Shown piece after piece: positions 7,901-16,540 of a stretch of 64,000 nt of DNA. The position numbers and the translations under genes were made by a program. The DNA is from Planctomicrobium piriforme (GTDB lineage Bacteria > Planctomycetota > Planctomycetia > Planctomycetales > Planctomycetaceae). The first letter of the stretch is position 1, and every line of letters begins with the position of its first letter. The stretch is from contig NZ_FOQD01000001.1 in the NCBI RefSeq assembly GCF_900113665.1, forward strand, positions 248,001 through 312,000, in the 5' to 3' direction. The notes beneath the pieces are model-generated. The model saw only the letters and a program-made list of their open reading frames with translations, ran no database searches and was not told where the DNA came from.

Positions 7901-9319
7901 TTAGGCCGTTTCGGTCTCGATGCCAAAGCGTTCGATGAGCCGATAGAGTTTGCGACGGTGAATGCCGAGGGTGCGGGCCGCGCGGGCTTTGTTCCCCTTC
8001 TCTTTCTTCAGGATGGCGACGATGTGTGCCCGTTCGATCGCACTAAGATCGGTTTGAGACTCGGCGGCCTCGGCGGGAGAAGCAGGTTGAGTCAACTCGG
8101 CGTGAATGACTTCGCGCGGCAGGTCGTCGAGTGTGATGACGTTGTCGTCGGCCAGGATCATCGCGCGATCCATCGCATTGATCAGTTGCCGCACATTCCC
8201 CGGCCAGTGATACCGGTGCATCGCCTCTCTGGCTTCTGGTTCCACTTCCCACGATCCACCGAGCATGTGATCGATGAGCAGGTTCACGTCAGTACCGCGA
8301 GACCGCAGCGGCGGCAGGTCGATGGTGATGACGTTGATGCGGTAATAGAGGTCTTCGCGAAAGCGGCCTTCGCGGACTTCCTTCTGCAGATCGCGATTTG
8401 TCGCGGCGATCACCCGCACGTCGACGCGTCGTTCCTGGTGCGAACCGACATGCCGGAGCGAGCCATCTTCGAGGACCCGCAGCAGTTTGGGCTGCAGCGA
8501 CAGCGGGAGTTCGCCCAGTTCATCGATGAACAATGTGCCGGTATCCGCGACTTCGAACAGGCCGCTTTTGCGGTTGGTGGCCCCGGTGAAGGCCCCTTTT
8601 TCATGGCCGAACAACTCACTTTCGACCAGGCTTTCCGGCAGCGCGGCACAGTTGATCGTCACGAAGGGCTGCCGGGCACGGGGGCTTTTCTCCTGAATGG
8701 ATTTCGCGACCAGCTCCTTGCCAGTGCCGCTCTCGCCGTGAATGAGCACCGACTTGTCGGTCGGCGCGACCCGATCGATGAGATGAAAGACATCGAGCAT
8801 CGGTTCTGATTTGCCGATGATCTCGGTTTTCGTCTGTTGCCGCTGGACGAGTTCGCGCAGCTGGCGATTCTCTTTCACGAGATGCCCCCGGTCGGCGGCC
8901 ATCCGTGCCCGGCGTTCCAGTTCGGCGAGGGCGAACGGCTTCGTCAAGTAGTCGCTGGCTCCCAGCTTCATCGCGGCGACGGCATTTTCGACGGTGGCCT
9001 GGCCGGTGAGAATCAGGATCTCGGTCTCGATCTCCTTTTCCCTGAGCCGCTGCAGGAGCTCGAGGCCGGTGATGCCGGGCATATTCATGTCGACGACGGC
9101 GACATCGAAACGTTTGCGTTCGAACTGCAGAAGCGCTTCCTGCCCATTGGCGGCCTGTTCGACCCGATGACCGTTTCGCGACATCCACTGCGCAGCGGTG
9201 GTCCGGAAGGCTTCGTCGTCTTCCACCAGCAGGAGATCAAGCGGGCGATCAGCCATGGAAGCAGAGTCCCGTTCAGGCCGGAAATTGGGCGGCGATAACG
9301 CTGGGGTCGTTTGTGTCAT
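7901..9319 (-). CDS. NtrC-type sigma-54-dependent response regulator
   Basis: Domains in order: a receiver (LLLVEDDEAF, phospho-acceptor Asp in VAVVDMNMPG, Lys in YLTKPF), a sigma-54 activator AAA+ ATPase (Walker A GESGTGKE, sigma-54 contact loop GAFTGAT, Walker B TLFIDELGEL, VRVIAATNRDL) and a Fis-type HTH (KARAARTLGIHRRKLYRL). All motifs look intact, so it should activate sigma-54 promoters when phosphorylated. The start is uncertain: ATG at 9319 has GGAG just upstream, 9340 is another, and 9256 (MADRPLDLLL) would place the receiver at the N-terminus as is usual. No cognate kinase is adjacent; the nearest are at 18.8-22.4 kb. Confidence 0.93.
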   Translation of the reverse strand: MTQTTPALSPPNFRPERDSASMADRPLDLLLVEDDEAFRTTAAQWMSRNGHRVEQAANGQEALLQFERKRFDVAVVDMNMPGITGLELLQRLREKEIETEILILTGQATVENAVAAMKLGASDYLTKPFALAELERRARMAADRGHLVKENRQLRELVQRQQTKTEIIGKSEPMLDVFHLIDRVAPTDKSVLIHGESGTGKELVAKSIQEKSPRARQPFVTINCAALPESLVESELFGHEKGAFTGATNRKSGLFEVADTGTLFIDELGELPLSLQPKLLRVLEDGSLRHVGSHQERRVDVRVIAATNRDLQKEVREGRFREDLYYRINVITIDLPPLRSRGTDVNLLIDHMLGGSWEVEPEAREAMHRYHWPGNVRQLINAMDRAMILADDNVITLDDLPREVIHAELTQPASPAEAAESQTDLSAIERAHIVAILKKEKGNKARAARTLGIHRRKLYRLIERFGIETETA

Positions 9320-9812
9320 CTTCTCCGGCCTTTGGGACATCCTGCACTCTAGACAGATCTCAGTCTGCCCGCGGTGCAATTGACGTTCCTGCCGAAGGAC
9401 GCTGAACGCGTCCTGAAATGGTGTACCAGATTGGGCCGGAAATGGCACAGGTGTGCGATCTCGCACGCTCGACCTTCCAACGAATTGATGCTTAGGAACG
9501 CCGCACGTCGGCTGAAGGGGTCGATTTCTCAGTATCGTCGTCGGTGGTCACTCGCGATTGCGTTTTGAACATGGCATTCGAGCGTCTGGTACTGGATCTG
9601 CAAAGTCTGTCATGTGATCGCACTCGTTTCGCTCAGTGGAAGGGACACAGCTGCGATGCATAGCCATTGGAGTTCTTAGTGAACAGTTTTCAGTTGTCAG
9701 TCGAAAAGCCGAAGTGACCGCAGAGTTGTGATGTCCCGCGTCATCAGGTTTTGACTGATTACTGACCACTGAAAACTCGTAACTATTTTGAAATCGCCGA
9801 CAGGAGTTCAGG
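9320..9812. other. Intergenic region with an inverted repeat
   Basis: Divergent region between the NtrC-type regulator and the first cytochrome. The inverted repeat at 9686-9776 is its main structure. A TGGCAC at 9443 resembles a sigma-54 -24 box but the spacing to GC is one base short. No gene is supported. Confidence 0.4.
9686..9776. repeat. Inverted repeat, GTTTTCAGT(T/G)GTCAGT arms
   Basis: GTTTTCAGTTGTCAGT (9686-9701) pairs with ACTGACCACTGAAAAC (9761-9776), 15 of 16 bases complementary, with about 60 bp between. A related pair lies upstream of the phosphoketolase gene at 13991-14082. Confidence 0.7.
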
Positions 9813-10262
9813 ATGAAGATGCGAAGCAGAGGAGTGTTCATCGCGGTGGCTTTGGGAGGACTTTTGACCAGCGGGTCGCCGGTTCCACAGGCGGCCGAAC
9901 CGCCGGTCTCTCCCCCCACTGCTCCGCTCGGTGAAAAGGAGTCCGCGAAATGGATGCAGCGGAAGTTGCATGCTTCGCAGGAGATTCTGGCCGGTCTGAC
10001 ATCCGGAGACCTCAAGGCCGTCGAAAATGAGGCGCGGCGGCTGATGGTGTTCAACCTGTTGGAGAATTGGCTGCGGGACAATCCGCTCGCCAATAAGTCA
10101 GGCTATCAGGGTCAGCTGAACGCCTTTGAATTCGCGACGAAGGAACTCGTTCGCAATTCGGAAACCGGCAACGTCGACGGGGCTCTGGAAGCGTACATTG
10201 GTCTGACTCGATCCTGTGTCGAATGTCACAAGTTGATTCGCGACGTGCCGAAGACGCCGTAA
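9813..10262 (+). CDS. Small periplasmic c-type cytochrome (class II-like), copy 1
   Basis: A 149-residue protein with an N-terminal signal peptide (hydrophobic stretch about 8-20, cleavage near AQAAEP-like QAAEP) and a single heme c motif CVECH (Cys135, Cys138, His139) close to the C-terminus. The helical body and C-terminal heme site suggest the four-helix class II (cytochrome c'-like) layout, whose members bind NO or shuttle electrons. Residues 47-67 (WMQRKLHASQEILAGLTSGDL) closely resemble residues 57-77 of the gene at 17502-17969, so the two are paralogues. It converges with the P-type ATPase gene 9 bp away. Electron carrier versus gas binder cannot be decided from sequence. Confidence 0.78.
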   Translation: MKMRSRGVFIAVALGGLLTSGSPVPQAAEPPVSPPTAPLGEKESAKWMQRKLHASQEILAGLTSGDLKAVENEARRLMVFNLLENWLRDNPLANKSGYQGQLNAFEFATKELVRNSETGNVDGALEAYIGLTRSCVECHKLIRDVPKTP

Positions 10263-10271
10263 CCATGGCGG

Positions 10272-12137
10272 TCAATCGAGATCGGAACGCTTCCTGACCG
10301 GCAGAATGACCCGCATGGCGTTCAAAACGGCGAAGACGTCGATGACTTCCTGAAAGACAGCGCCGGCGACGGGGGGCAGGTAGCCAAAAGCGGCCAGCCC
10401 CATGCCGACGAGGCTCAAGGCCATCCCGCCGACGGCACTTTGCAGGGCGATCCGCCGCATCCTGCGCCCCAGGTGCAGGAACTCATCGAGCCGCTCGAGG
10501 CTGCTGTCCATGATCACCGCGCCGGCCGCCTCGGCAGTGATTTCGCTGCTGTGACCGAAGGCCACGCCGACGGTCGCGGCAGTCATGGCAGGGGCGTCGT
10601 TGATGCCGTCGCCGACGTACATCGTGTTCGCCCGTTGCGTTTCCGCTTTGACGATTGCCAGTTTTTCTTCCGGGCTCTGACTCGCAAACACTTCCGAAAT
10701 GCCAACCTGACTTGCGAGATAGTTGACCTCGGCATCCCTGTCTCCCGAGACGATCAAGACACGCTTGAACAGATGCTGGCTGGGGAGATGTTGAATGAAC
10801 TGACGCCCTTCCGGACGAGGTTCGTCGCGAAAGACACAGACCGCGAGTTCGCGATCATCGATCACCACCAGACATTCCAACCCCGGCGACTGGGCCGGCA
10901 GTTGTTTTGAAAGCTCAGGCAGTTTACGGGCGAGCAGTTTACGGCTGGTGACCCAGACGTGACGACCGGAGATCAGACCAGTGAGTCCTTCGCCTGGTTT
11001 TTCACTGACGCTCTCGGCTTCGATGAGCGGCAGATGACGGGCTTCGGCCGCAGCCAGGACCGCCGAGGCCAGCGGATGCTTGGAATACCGTTCGAGACTG
11101 GCCGCGAGTTGGAGCGGAGTGGCCTGGTCGAGTCCTCCAGAGGTCCAGATATGGACCAGCGTAGGCTGCGCCATCGTCAGCGTGCCGGTCTTATCGAAGA
11201 TCGCCGTGCGACAGGTGTCGCTGAGTTCGAGGACTGCGGGATCCTTGATAATGATCCCGCGACTGGCAGCGCGCGAGATCGTGCCGACGACGGCGACCGG
11301 AATCGCAATCAGCAACGGACAGGGGGTCGCGGTGACGAGCACAGCCAGAAATCGCAGCGGATCGCCGCTGCCCAGCCAGGCCAGCACACCAATCGCAATC
11401 GCGACCGGCGTGTAATAGGCGCCCAACTGGTCGCCGAGCCGTCGCAGGCGGGAACGCTGCTGCTGCGAACTCCGCATCACTTCCATGATCTTGGCGTACC
11501 GCGAATCGACGGGAAGCTGATCGGCTCGAACGGTGATCGACTGGTCGCTGTTCACCGCTCCGGACAACACGGTGGAGCCGGGAGACTTGGAGATGCGAAA
11601 CGGTTCCCCCGTCAGGTACGACTCGTCCATCGAGCCGTGTCCTTCCAGCACCGTGCCGTCCACTGGGCAGATTTCAAATGGAAAAACGACCAGCGAGTCG
11701 CCGACCTGAATCTGCTCGAGAAAAACATCTTGCAGCGTCCCCTGTCGCAAGCGGTGACCAAAGGCCGGCATTCGCTTGGCCAGTGCCTCGAGCGCGGACG
11801 AAGCCTTGGCGACGGCAAAGCGTTCCAGCACCTGACCGCCTGAGAGCATCAAGACTACGATGCTGCCGGCGAGACGTTCGTCGAGCAAAGCAGACGTGAC
11901 AATCGAAATTCCGGCCAGCAGGTCCGACCCGAATTCACCGCGAATCAGGTTTCCGGTCAATGAGAGCACAAGCGGAATGCCCCCCAGGGCCAGTACAATA
12001 TTCAGCGGAATCGCAGCGACGCTGGCGGACGCTTCAAGCGCGAACCGCAGCACAAGATGTGCGGCGATGCCGAGGACGGCCAGCGCTGCAATGGGGATCT
12101 CGGGTCGCTGCCAGGCGAGTTTCAGGATGGAACGCAT
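10272..12137 (-). CDS. P1B-type metal-transporting ATPase with TPC motif
   Basis: A 621-residue P-type ATPase with the phosphorylation site DKTGTL (Asp315), actuator loop YLTGEP (about 174-179) and hinge GDGINDAP, all intact. The membrane metal site is T-P-C-P at 271-274 rather than CPC. TPC is the signature reported for subgroup P1B-5, which is linked to nickel/iron transport and sometimes carries a hemerythrin domain. No N-terminal heavy-metal-associated domain is present. Its place in a cluster with a separate hemerythrin and heme proteins fits Fe(II) or Ni(II) efflux, but copper or another metal is not excluded. Transcribed alone on the minus strand, divergent from the gene at 12190. Confidence 0.9.
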   Translation of the reverse strand: MRSILKLAWQRPEIPIAALAVLGIAAHLVLRFALEASASVAAIPLNIVLALGGIPLVLSLTGNLIRGEFGSDLLAGISIVTSALLDERLAGSIVVLMLSGGQVLERFAVAKASSALEALAKRMPAFGHRLRQGTLQDVFLEQIQVGDSLVVFPFEICPVDGTVLEGHGSMDESYLTGEPFRISKSPGSTVLSGAVNSDQSITVRADQLPVDSRYAKIMEVMRSSQQQRSRLRRLGDQLGAYYTPVAIAIGVLAWLGSGDPLRFLAVLVTATPCPLLIAIPVAVVGTISRAASRGIIIKDPAVLELSDTCRTAIFDKTGTLTMAQPTLVHIWTSGGLDQATPLQLAASLERYSKHPLASAVLAAAEARHLPLIEAESVSEKPGEGLTGLISGRHVWVTSRKLLARKLPELSKQLPAQSPGLECLVVIDDRELAVCVFRDEPRPEGRQFIQHLPSQHLFKRVLIVSGDRDAEVNYLASQVGISEVFASQSPEEKLAIVKAETQRANTMYVGDGINDAPAMTAATVGVAFGHSSEITAEAAGAVIMDSSLERLDEFLHLGRRMRRIALQSAVGGMALSLVGMGLAAFGYLPPVAGAVFQEVIDVFAVLNAMRVILPVRKRSDLD

Positions 12138-12189
12138 TGAACTGGCCCGTGTTTCATGCTGGATGTGAGCGGAAAGAGAGTGGAACGCG

Positions 12190-12693
12190 ATGGCGGTCGA
12201 AATGTGGGAACTGTTGAGCTATGTGGTGACTGTGATCGGCCTGCCGCTCGCCATCTTTGTTTTTCTGTTTGAGCAACGAAAGGAACGGGACAACGAAGAG
12301 AGCGAAGTTTATCAGTCGCTTTCCGACAACTACCAAAACTTCCTGAAAACGGCTTTGGACAACCCCGACTTGCGGTTGTTCTCTGCGAACAAGACGCCGG
12401 ATCTTTCGGACGAGCAAAAAGAACGGATGCTGATTCTGCTGAGCATGCTGGTGTCGCTGTTCGAACGGGCGTACTTGTTGCTGTATGAAGATGACATGTC
12501 TCCTGCCCAGTTACGACGCTGGAAGTCCTGGGAGGATTACATGCGGGAATGGTGCCGTCGTGAAGATTTTGTGAGGACGCTGCCGCAACTGCTGGAAGGG
12601 GAAGATCCCGAGTTCGCCCAATATCTGCTGCAAGTTGTGAATCGTGAAATTCAGACAACACAGTCCAAGTCGATGCCGCGCGACGGCGCGTGA
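12190..12693 (+). CDS. Small membrane-anchored helical protein, unknown function
   Basis: A 167-residue protein with one N-terminal transmembrane helix (about 7-27, WELLSYVVTVIGLPLAIFVF) and a charged, helical cytoplasmic part. Residues 68-100 (KTPDLSDEQKER, then LILLSMLVSLFERAYLLLY) look like a helical hairpin. No catalytic motif is visible. I do not recognise the family. It is divergent from the P-type ATPase (52 bp) and upstream of acetate kinase on the same strand, so it may belong to the same response. Confidence 0.7.
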   Translation: MAVEMWELLSYVVTVIGLPLAIFVFLFEQRKERDNEESEVYQSLSDNYQNFLKTALDNPDLRLFSANKTPDLSDEQKERMLILLSMLVSLFERAYLLLYEDDMSPAQLRRWKSWEDYMREWCRREDFVRTLPQLLEGEDPEFAQYLLQVVNREIQTTQSKSMPRDGA

Positions 12694-12721
12694 TGTGCTA
12701 GTTTGCACAACTGTGCTCGGA

Positions 12722-12745
12722 GCGGACGGTGCCTGCACAGTCCGC
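12722..12745. other. Hairpin between the membrane protein and acetate kinase genes
   Basis: GCGGAC and GTCCGC flank an inner TGC/GCA pairing (24 bp overall). It lies 29 bp after the stop at 12693 and 67 bp before the acetate kinase ATG. There is no T-tract, so it could be a processing site, an attenuator or simply structure. Confidence 0.35.
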
Positions 12746-12812
12746 GACGCGACGACCGTTCGCCGCAGGCAGCGAATTGTCGTCGAAATCAGAAATTGCT
12801 GCGGAGCGGGTG

Positions 12813-13964
12813 ATGCCGGAATACCTGTTGACGATCAATACCGGGTCGTCGTCCGTCAAATTTGCCGTGTATTCGTTCGAGCCGGATGCGCCGCCGGCCC
12901 CCTGCTGGCAGGGATCGATCGATCGTCTGCTGCCGTCGCCGAAGAACGCTGGCGGAACCACGAAAAACGTGTTCGAACAGCTTCTCGAATGGATTTCGGC
13001 GCATCTCTCCATCAACGACATCGTGGCGGTCGGGCACCGGATGGTGCATGGCGGGCCGCGATGCCATAGCGCCACCTGGCTCGACAACGAGAAGCTCGAC
13101 TACCTGACCAGTTGTATTCCACTGGCTCCCAATCACCTGCCATCGCAGCTTGAATTGATCTGGCGGTTCCTGGAGAAATTGCCGGACATCCCGCAAGCAG
13201 GGTGTTTCGACACCGCCTTTCATGCCGGTCTCCCGCGAGTGGCTTCGTTGCTGCCGATTCCCAGGGCGATTCAAGGCGATCAGCTCCGGCGATACGGCTT
13301 TCACGGCCTGTCGTATGCGTACTTGATGGAAGAACTCCAACTGGTTGCCGGCACGGCGGCGGCGAACGGCAAGGTGATTCTCGCGCATCTGGGGAATGGA
13401 GCGAGCATGGCGGCGGTGCGGCAGGGGAAGAGCTTGGATACGTCGATGTCGCTGACGCCTGCCGCCGGACTGGTGATGGGCACCCGCACCGGCGATGTCG
13501 ATCCGGGCTTGCTGCTCTACCTGTTGCGGCAGCGTCACATGACAGTCGAGCAGCTTGATCGCATGGTGACCTGGGAATCGGGCCTGCTGGGAGTGTCCGA
13601 GACGAGTTCCGACATGCGGGATCTGCTCAAACGCCGCGAGACGGATGTCCGCGCGGCCGAGGCGGTCGACCTCTTCTGCTATCAGGCACGCAAGCTGCTG
13701 GGAGCCTATGCCGCCGCGATGGGAGGACTGGACACAGTGGTCTTCTCCGGCGGGATTGGAGAACACGCTCCGGAAGTCCGCCGGCTGATCTGTCAGCAAC
13801 TCGAATTCTTCGGGATCAAGCTCGACAACGCCAAGAACCTGGCGAATGCTGGCGTCATTTCCGCAGCGGACGCCAAGGTCAAGGTGCGAGTGATCCCCAC
13901 GAATGAAGAAATCATGATCGCACGCGAAGTGAAACAGTTATTGACGGCTGATCGCAAGAACTGA
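12813..13964 (+). CDS. ackA: Acetate kinase
   Basis: A 383-residue member of the acetate kinase family (usual length about 400), which interconverts acetyl phosphate plus ADP with acetate plus ATP. Motifs: INTGSSSVKF near the N-terminus (phosphate 1 loop), VGHRMVHGG, FDTAFHA, RRYGFHGLSY, HLGNGASMAAV, DTSMSLTPAAGLVMGTRTGD and VFSGGIGEH near the end. ATG at 12813 was preferred over an upstream GTG at 12729, which would add 28 residues outside the fold. The phosphoketolase gene 151 bp downstream supplies acetyl phosphate, so together they form the phosphoketolase shunt ending in acetate and ATP. Confidence 0.96.
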   Translation: MPEYLLTINTGSSSVKFAVYSFEPDAPPAPCWQGSIDRLLPSPKNAGGTTKNVFEQLLEWISAHLSINDIVAVGHRMVHGGPRCHSATWLDNEKLDYLTSCIPLAPNHLPSQLELIWRFLEKLPDIPQAGCFDTAFHAGLPRVASLLPIPRAIQGDQLRRYGFHGLSYAYLMEELQLVAGTAAANGKVILAHLGNGASMAAVRQGKSLDTSMSLTPAAGLVMGTRTGDVDPGLLLYLLRQRHMTVEQLDRMVTWESGLLGVSETSSDMRDLLKRRETDVRAAEAVDLFCYQARKLLGAYAAAMGGLDTVVFSGGIGEHAPEVRRLICQQLEFFGIKLDNAKNLANAGVISAADAKVKVRVIPTNEEIMIAREVKQLLTADRKN

Positions 13965-13970
13965 CGAAAA

Positions 13971-14082
13971 TTTCAAGTTGTCAGTCGACAGTTTTCAGTT
14001 GCCAGTTTGAATCACCTGAAACGACCACGAATTGACTTTTGCTGTTGATTCACCCTGGACTGAAGACTGCCACTGCAAACCT
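13971..14082. repeat. CAGTTTTCAGTT-type repeat before the phosphoketolase gene
   Basis: Tandem-like TTTCAAGTTGTCAGT (13971-13985) and GTTTTCAGTTGCCAGT (13991-14006), then a degenerate inverted arm ACTGCCACTGCAAAC (about 14067-14082). Same family as 9686-9776. It fills most of the 151-bp gap between ackA and the phosphoketolase gene. Confidence 0.55.
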
Positions 14083-14115
14083 GGTACTACTGATTGACTT
14101 CAAGCAGGAAATCCG

Positions 14116-16491
14116 ATGGACGCCATGACGACAACACCGCTCTCGCCGGAATTGTTGCAGCGCATCGATGCCTATTGGCGGGCCGCGAATTACCTGTCGG
14201 TGGGGCAGATCTACCTGTTCGATAACGCCCTGCTGAAAGAGCCGCTGTCGCGCGAGCACATCAAGCCGCGTCTGCTGGGACACTGGGGGACGACGCCGGG
14301 CCTGAACTTTCTCTATGCCCATCTGAACCGGCTCATCAAAGAGCATGATCTGAATCTGATCTATGTCACCGGTCCGGGGCATGGCGGGCCAGGGCTGGTG
14401 GCGAACGTCTATCTCGAAGGGACCTATAGCGAGGTCTATCCCGAGATCAGCCAGGACGCTGAAGGCCTGCAGCGGCTCTTCAAACAGTTCAGTTTCCCCG
14501 GTGGCATCCCTTCGCATGTGGCGCCCGAAACGCCGGGCAGCATTCACGAAGGGGGCGAACTGGGATATTCGCTGTCTCATGCCTATGGAGCGGCGTTCGA
14601 CAATCCGGATCTGATTGTCGCTTGCGTTGTGGGTGACGGCGAAGCCGAAACCGGCGCGCTCGCGACGTCGTGGCATTCGAACAAGTTTCTCAATCCGAAA
14701 TCCGATGGCTGCGTGCTGCCGATTCTGCATTTGAATGGTTACAAGATCGCGAATCCCACGGTCCTCGCTCGAATTCCCCATGACGAACTCGACAGTCTCT
14801 TGAAGGGCTACGGCTACAAGCCGCACTTTGTGGAGGGGGACCAGCCGGAGCAGATGCACCAGCTGATGGCGACGACGCTGGATGCCTGCCTCAAAGAGAT
14901 CCAGCAGATTCAACATGCGGCGCGCGTCGAAGGGGTGACGGAACGTCCCTGCTGGCCGATGATTGTCTTGCGGTCCCCCAAAGGCTGGACCGGCCCTCAC
15001 GAAGTCGACGGCAAATTGTGCGAAGGCTCGTGGCGCAGCCATCAGGTACCACTCGGCGAAATGCACACGAATCCCGGGCATGTGAAAATCCTGGAAACGT
15101 GGATGAAGAGCTATCGACCGGAAGAACTATTCGATGAGACAGGTCGATTTAAACCCGAACTCCAGGAATTGGCGCCGGCTGGGCAGAAACGGATGGGAGC
15201 GAATCCGCACGCGAATGGCGGCGAACTGCTGCGCCCACTGAAACTCCCCGACTTCCGGGATTTCGCGGTCGATGTCCCCTCCCCTGGCACGGTCACCGCC
15301 GAAGCCACCCGAGTGATGGGCAAGTTTCTCGAAGAAACAATGCGGCAGAATCTGGACTCGAAGAATTTCCGGCTGTTCAGCCCTGACGAAAATAATTCGA
15401 ACCGCTGGCAGGACGTGCTCGATGTCACGCCTCGGGCCTGGGATGCCGAAACGCTGCCGACGGACGATCATCTCGGAAGCAACGGCCGCGTCATGGAGAT
15501 GCTGTCGGAGCATCAATGCCAGGGGTGGCTGGAAGGCTATCTGCTGACAGGCAGGCATGGCTTTTTCAGTTGCTATGAAGCCTTCATTCACATCGTCGAT
15601 TCGATGGTCAACCAGCATGCCAAGTGGCTGAAGGTCTGCAACCACATTCCCTGGCGGCGGCCGATTGCGTCGCTCAATTACCTGTTGTCGTCGCACGTCT
15701 GGCGGCAGGATCACAACGGGTTCAGCCATCAGGATCCCGGCTTCATCGATCACGTCGTCAACAAAAAGGCCGAAGTCACCCGCATCTATCTGCCGCCTGA
15801 TGCCAATTGTCTGCTGTCGGTGACGGACCACTGCCTGCGGAGTCGTAACTACATCAACGTGGTGGTCGCCGGTAAGCAGCCGTCACTGCAATGGCTCAAG
15901 ATCGATGAAGCGGTCCGTCATTGCGAGCTGGGCGTAAGCATCTGGAAATGGGCGAGTACCGATCAGGATGCCGAGCCCGATGTGGTTATGGCCTGCTGCG
16001 GCGACGTGCCGACGCTCGAAACGCTCGCCGCCGCAGAATTGCTGCGAGAAAAATTACCCAAGCTCAAGGTGCGCGTCGTCAACGTGGTCAACCTGATGAA
16101 GCTGCAGGATGCGTCGCAGCATCCGCATGGTCTCACCAGCAGTGAGTTCGACGTCATCTTTACTTCCGACAAGCCGGTGCTGTTCAACTTTCACGGGTAC
16201 CCGTGGCTGATTCACCGTTTGACGTACCGTCGCAACAATCACGGCAACCTGCATGTGCGAGGCTATGTTGAAGAAGGGACGACGACCACGCCGTTCGACA
16301 TGTGCGTCCTCAACCGCATCGACCGATTCCATCTGGTGAAAGACGTCATCGACCGCGTCCCTGGCCTGGCGCCGCATTGTGCTTATCTGCGGCAAGAGAT
16401 GGACGAACGGCTCTCCGAACACCGCGAATACATCCGCAAGTATGGAGACGATCCGGCGGAGATCCGCGACTGGAAATGGGGCGACCGGTGA
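14116..16491 (+). CDS. xfp: Phosphoketolase (xylulose-5-phosphate/fructose-6-phosphate)
   Basis: A 791-residue thiamine-diphosphate enzyme of normal length for the family. It cleaves xylulose 5-phosphate (and often fructose 6-phosphate) with phosphate to acetyl phosphate plus glyceraldehyde 3-phosphate (or erythrose 4-phosphate). Visible: GHWGTTPGLNF (55-65), TGPGHGGPG (85-93), the ThDP/metal motif GDGEAETG (173-180), HLNGYKI, and the C-terminal HGYPWLIHRLTYRR region. A second ATG three codons in is possible. It follows ackA on the same strand, giving a two-step route from sugar phosphates to acetate plus ATP that bypasses lower glycolysis and needs no oxygen. Confidence 0.97.
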   Translation: MDAMTTTPLSPELLQRIDAYWRAANYLSVGQIYLFDNALLKEPLSREHIKPRLLGHWGTTPGLNFLYAHLNRLIKEHDLNLIYVTGPGHGGPGLVANVYLEGTYSEVYPEISQDAEGLQRLFKQFSFPGGIPSHVAPETPGSIHEGGELGYSLSHAYGAAFDNPDLIVACVVGDGEAETGALATSWHSNKFLNPKSDGCVLPILHLNGYKIANPTVLARIPHDELDSLLKGYGYKPHFVEGDQPEQMHQLMATTLDACLKEIQQIQHAARVEGVTERPCWPMIVLRSPKGWTGPHEVDGKLCEGSWRSHQVPLGEMHTNPGHVKILETWMKSYRPEELFDETGRFKPELQELAPAGQKRMGANPHANGGELLRPLKLPDFRDFAVDVPSPGTVTAEATRVMGKFLEETMRQNLDSKNFRLFSPDENNSNRWQDVLDVTPRAWDAETLPTDDHLGSNGRVMEMLSEHQCQGWLEGYLLTGRHGFFSCYEAFIHIVDSMVNQHAKWLKVCNHIPWRRPIASLNYLLSSHVWRQDHNGFSHQDPGFIDHVVNKKAEVTRIYLPPDANCLLSVTDHCLRSRNYINVVVAGKQPSLQWLKIDEAVRHCELGVSIWKWASTDQDAEPDVVMACCGDVPTLETLAAAELLREKLPKLKVRVVNVVNLMKLQDASQHPHGLTSSEFDVIFTSDKPVLFNFHGYPWLIHRLTYRRNNHGNLHVRGYVEEGTTTTPFDMCVLNRIDRFHLVKDVIDRVPGLAPHCAYLRQEMDERLSEHREYIRKYGDDPAEIRDWKWGDR

Positions 16492-16540
16492 ACAATGGCG
16501 TGCCGTGTTCTCGTCACAGTGGGGTTGTGAATAAGGGCGC

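Noticed and set aside
9443..9457. TGGCAC followed by TGCG, resembling a sigma-54 -24/-12 promoter near the NtrC-type gene
   Set aside because: The GG to GC distance is one base shorter than the strict sigma-54 spacing, so the site is not credible.
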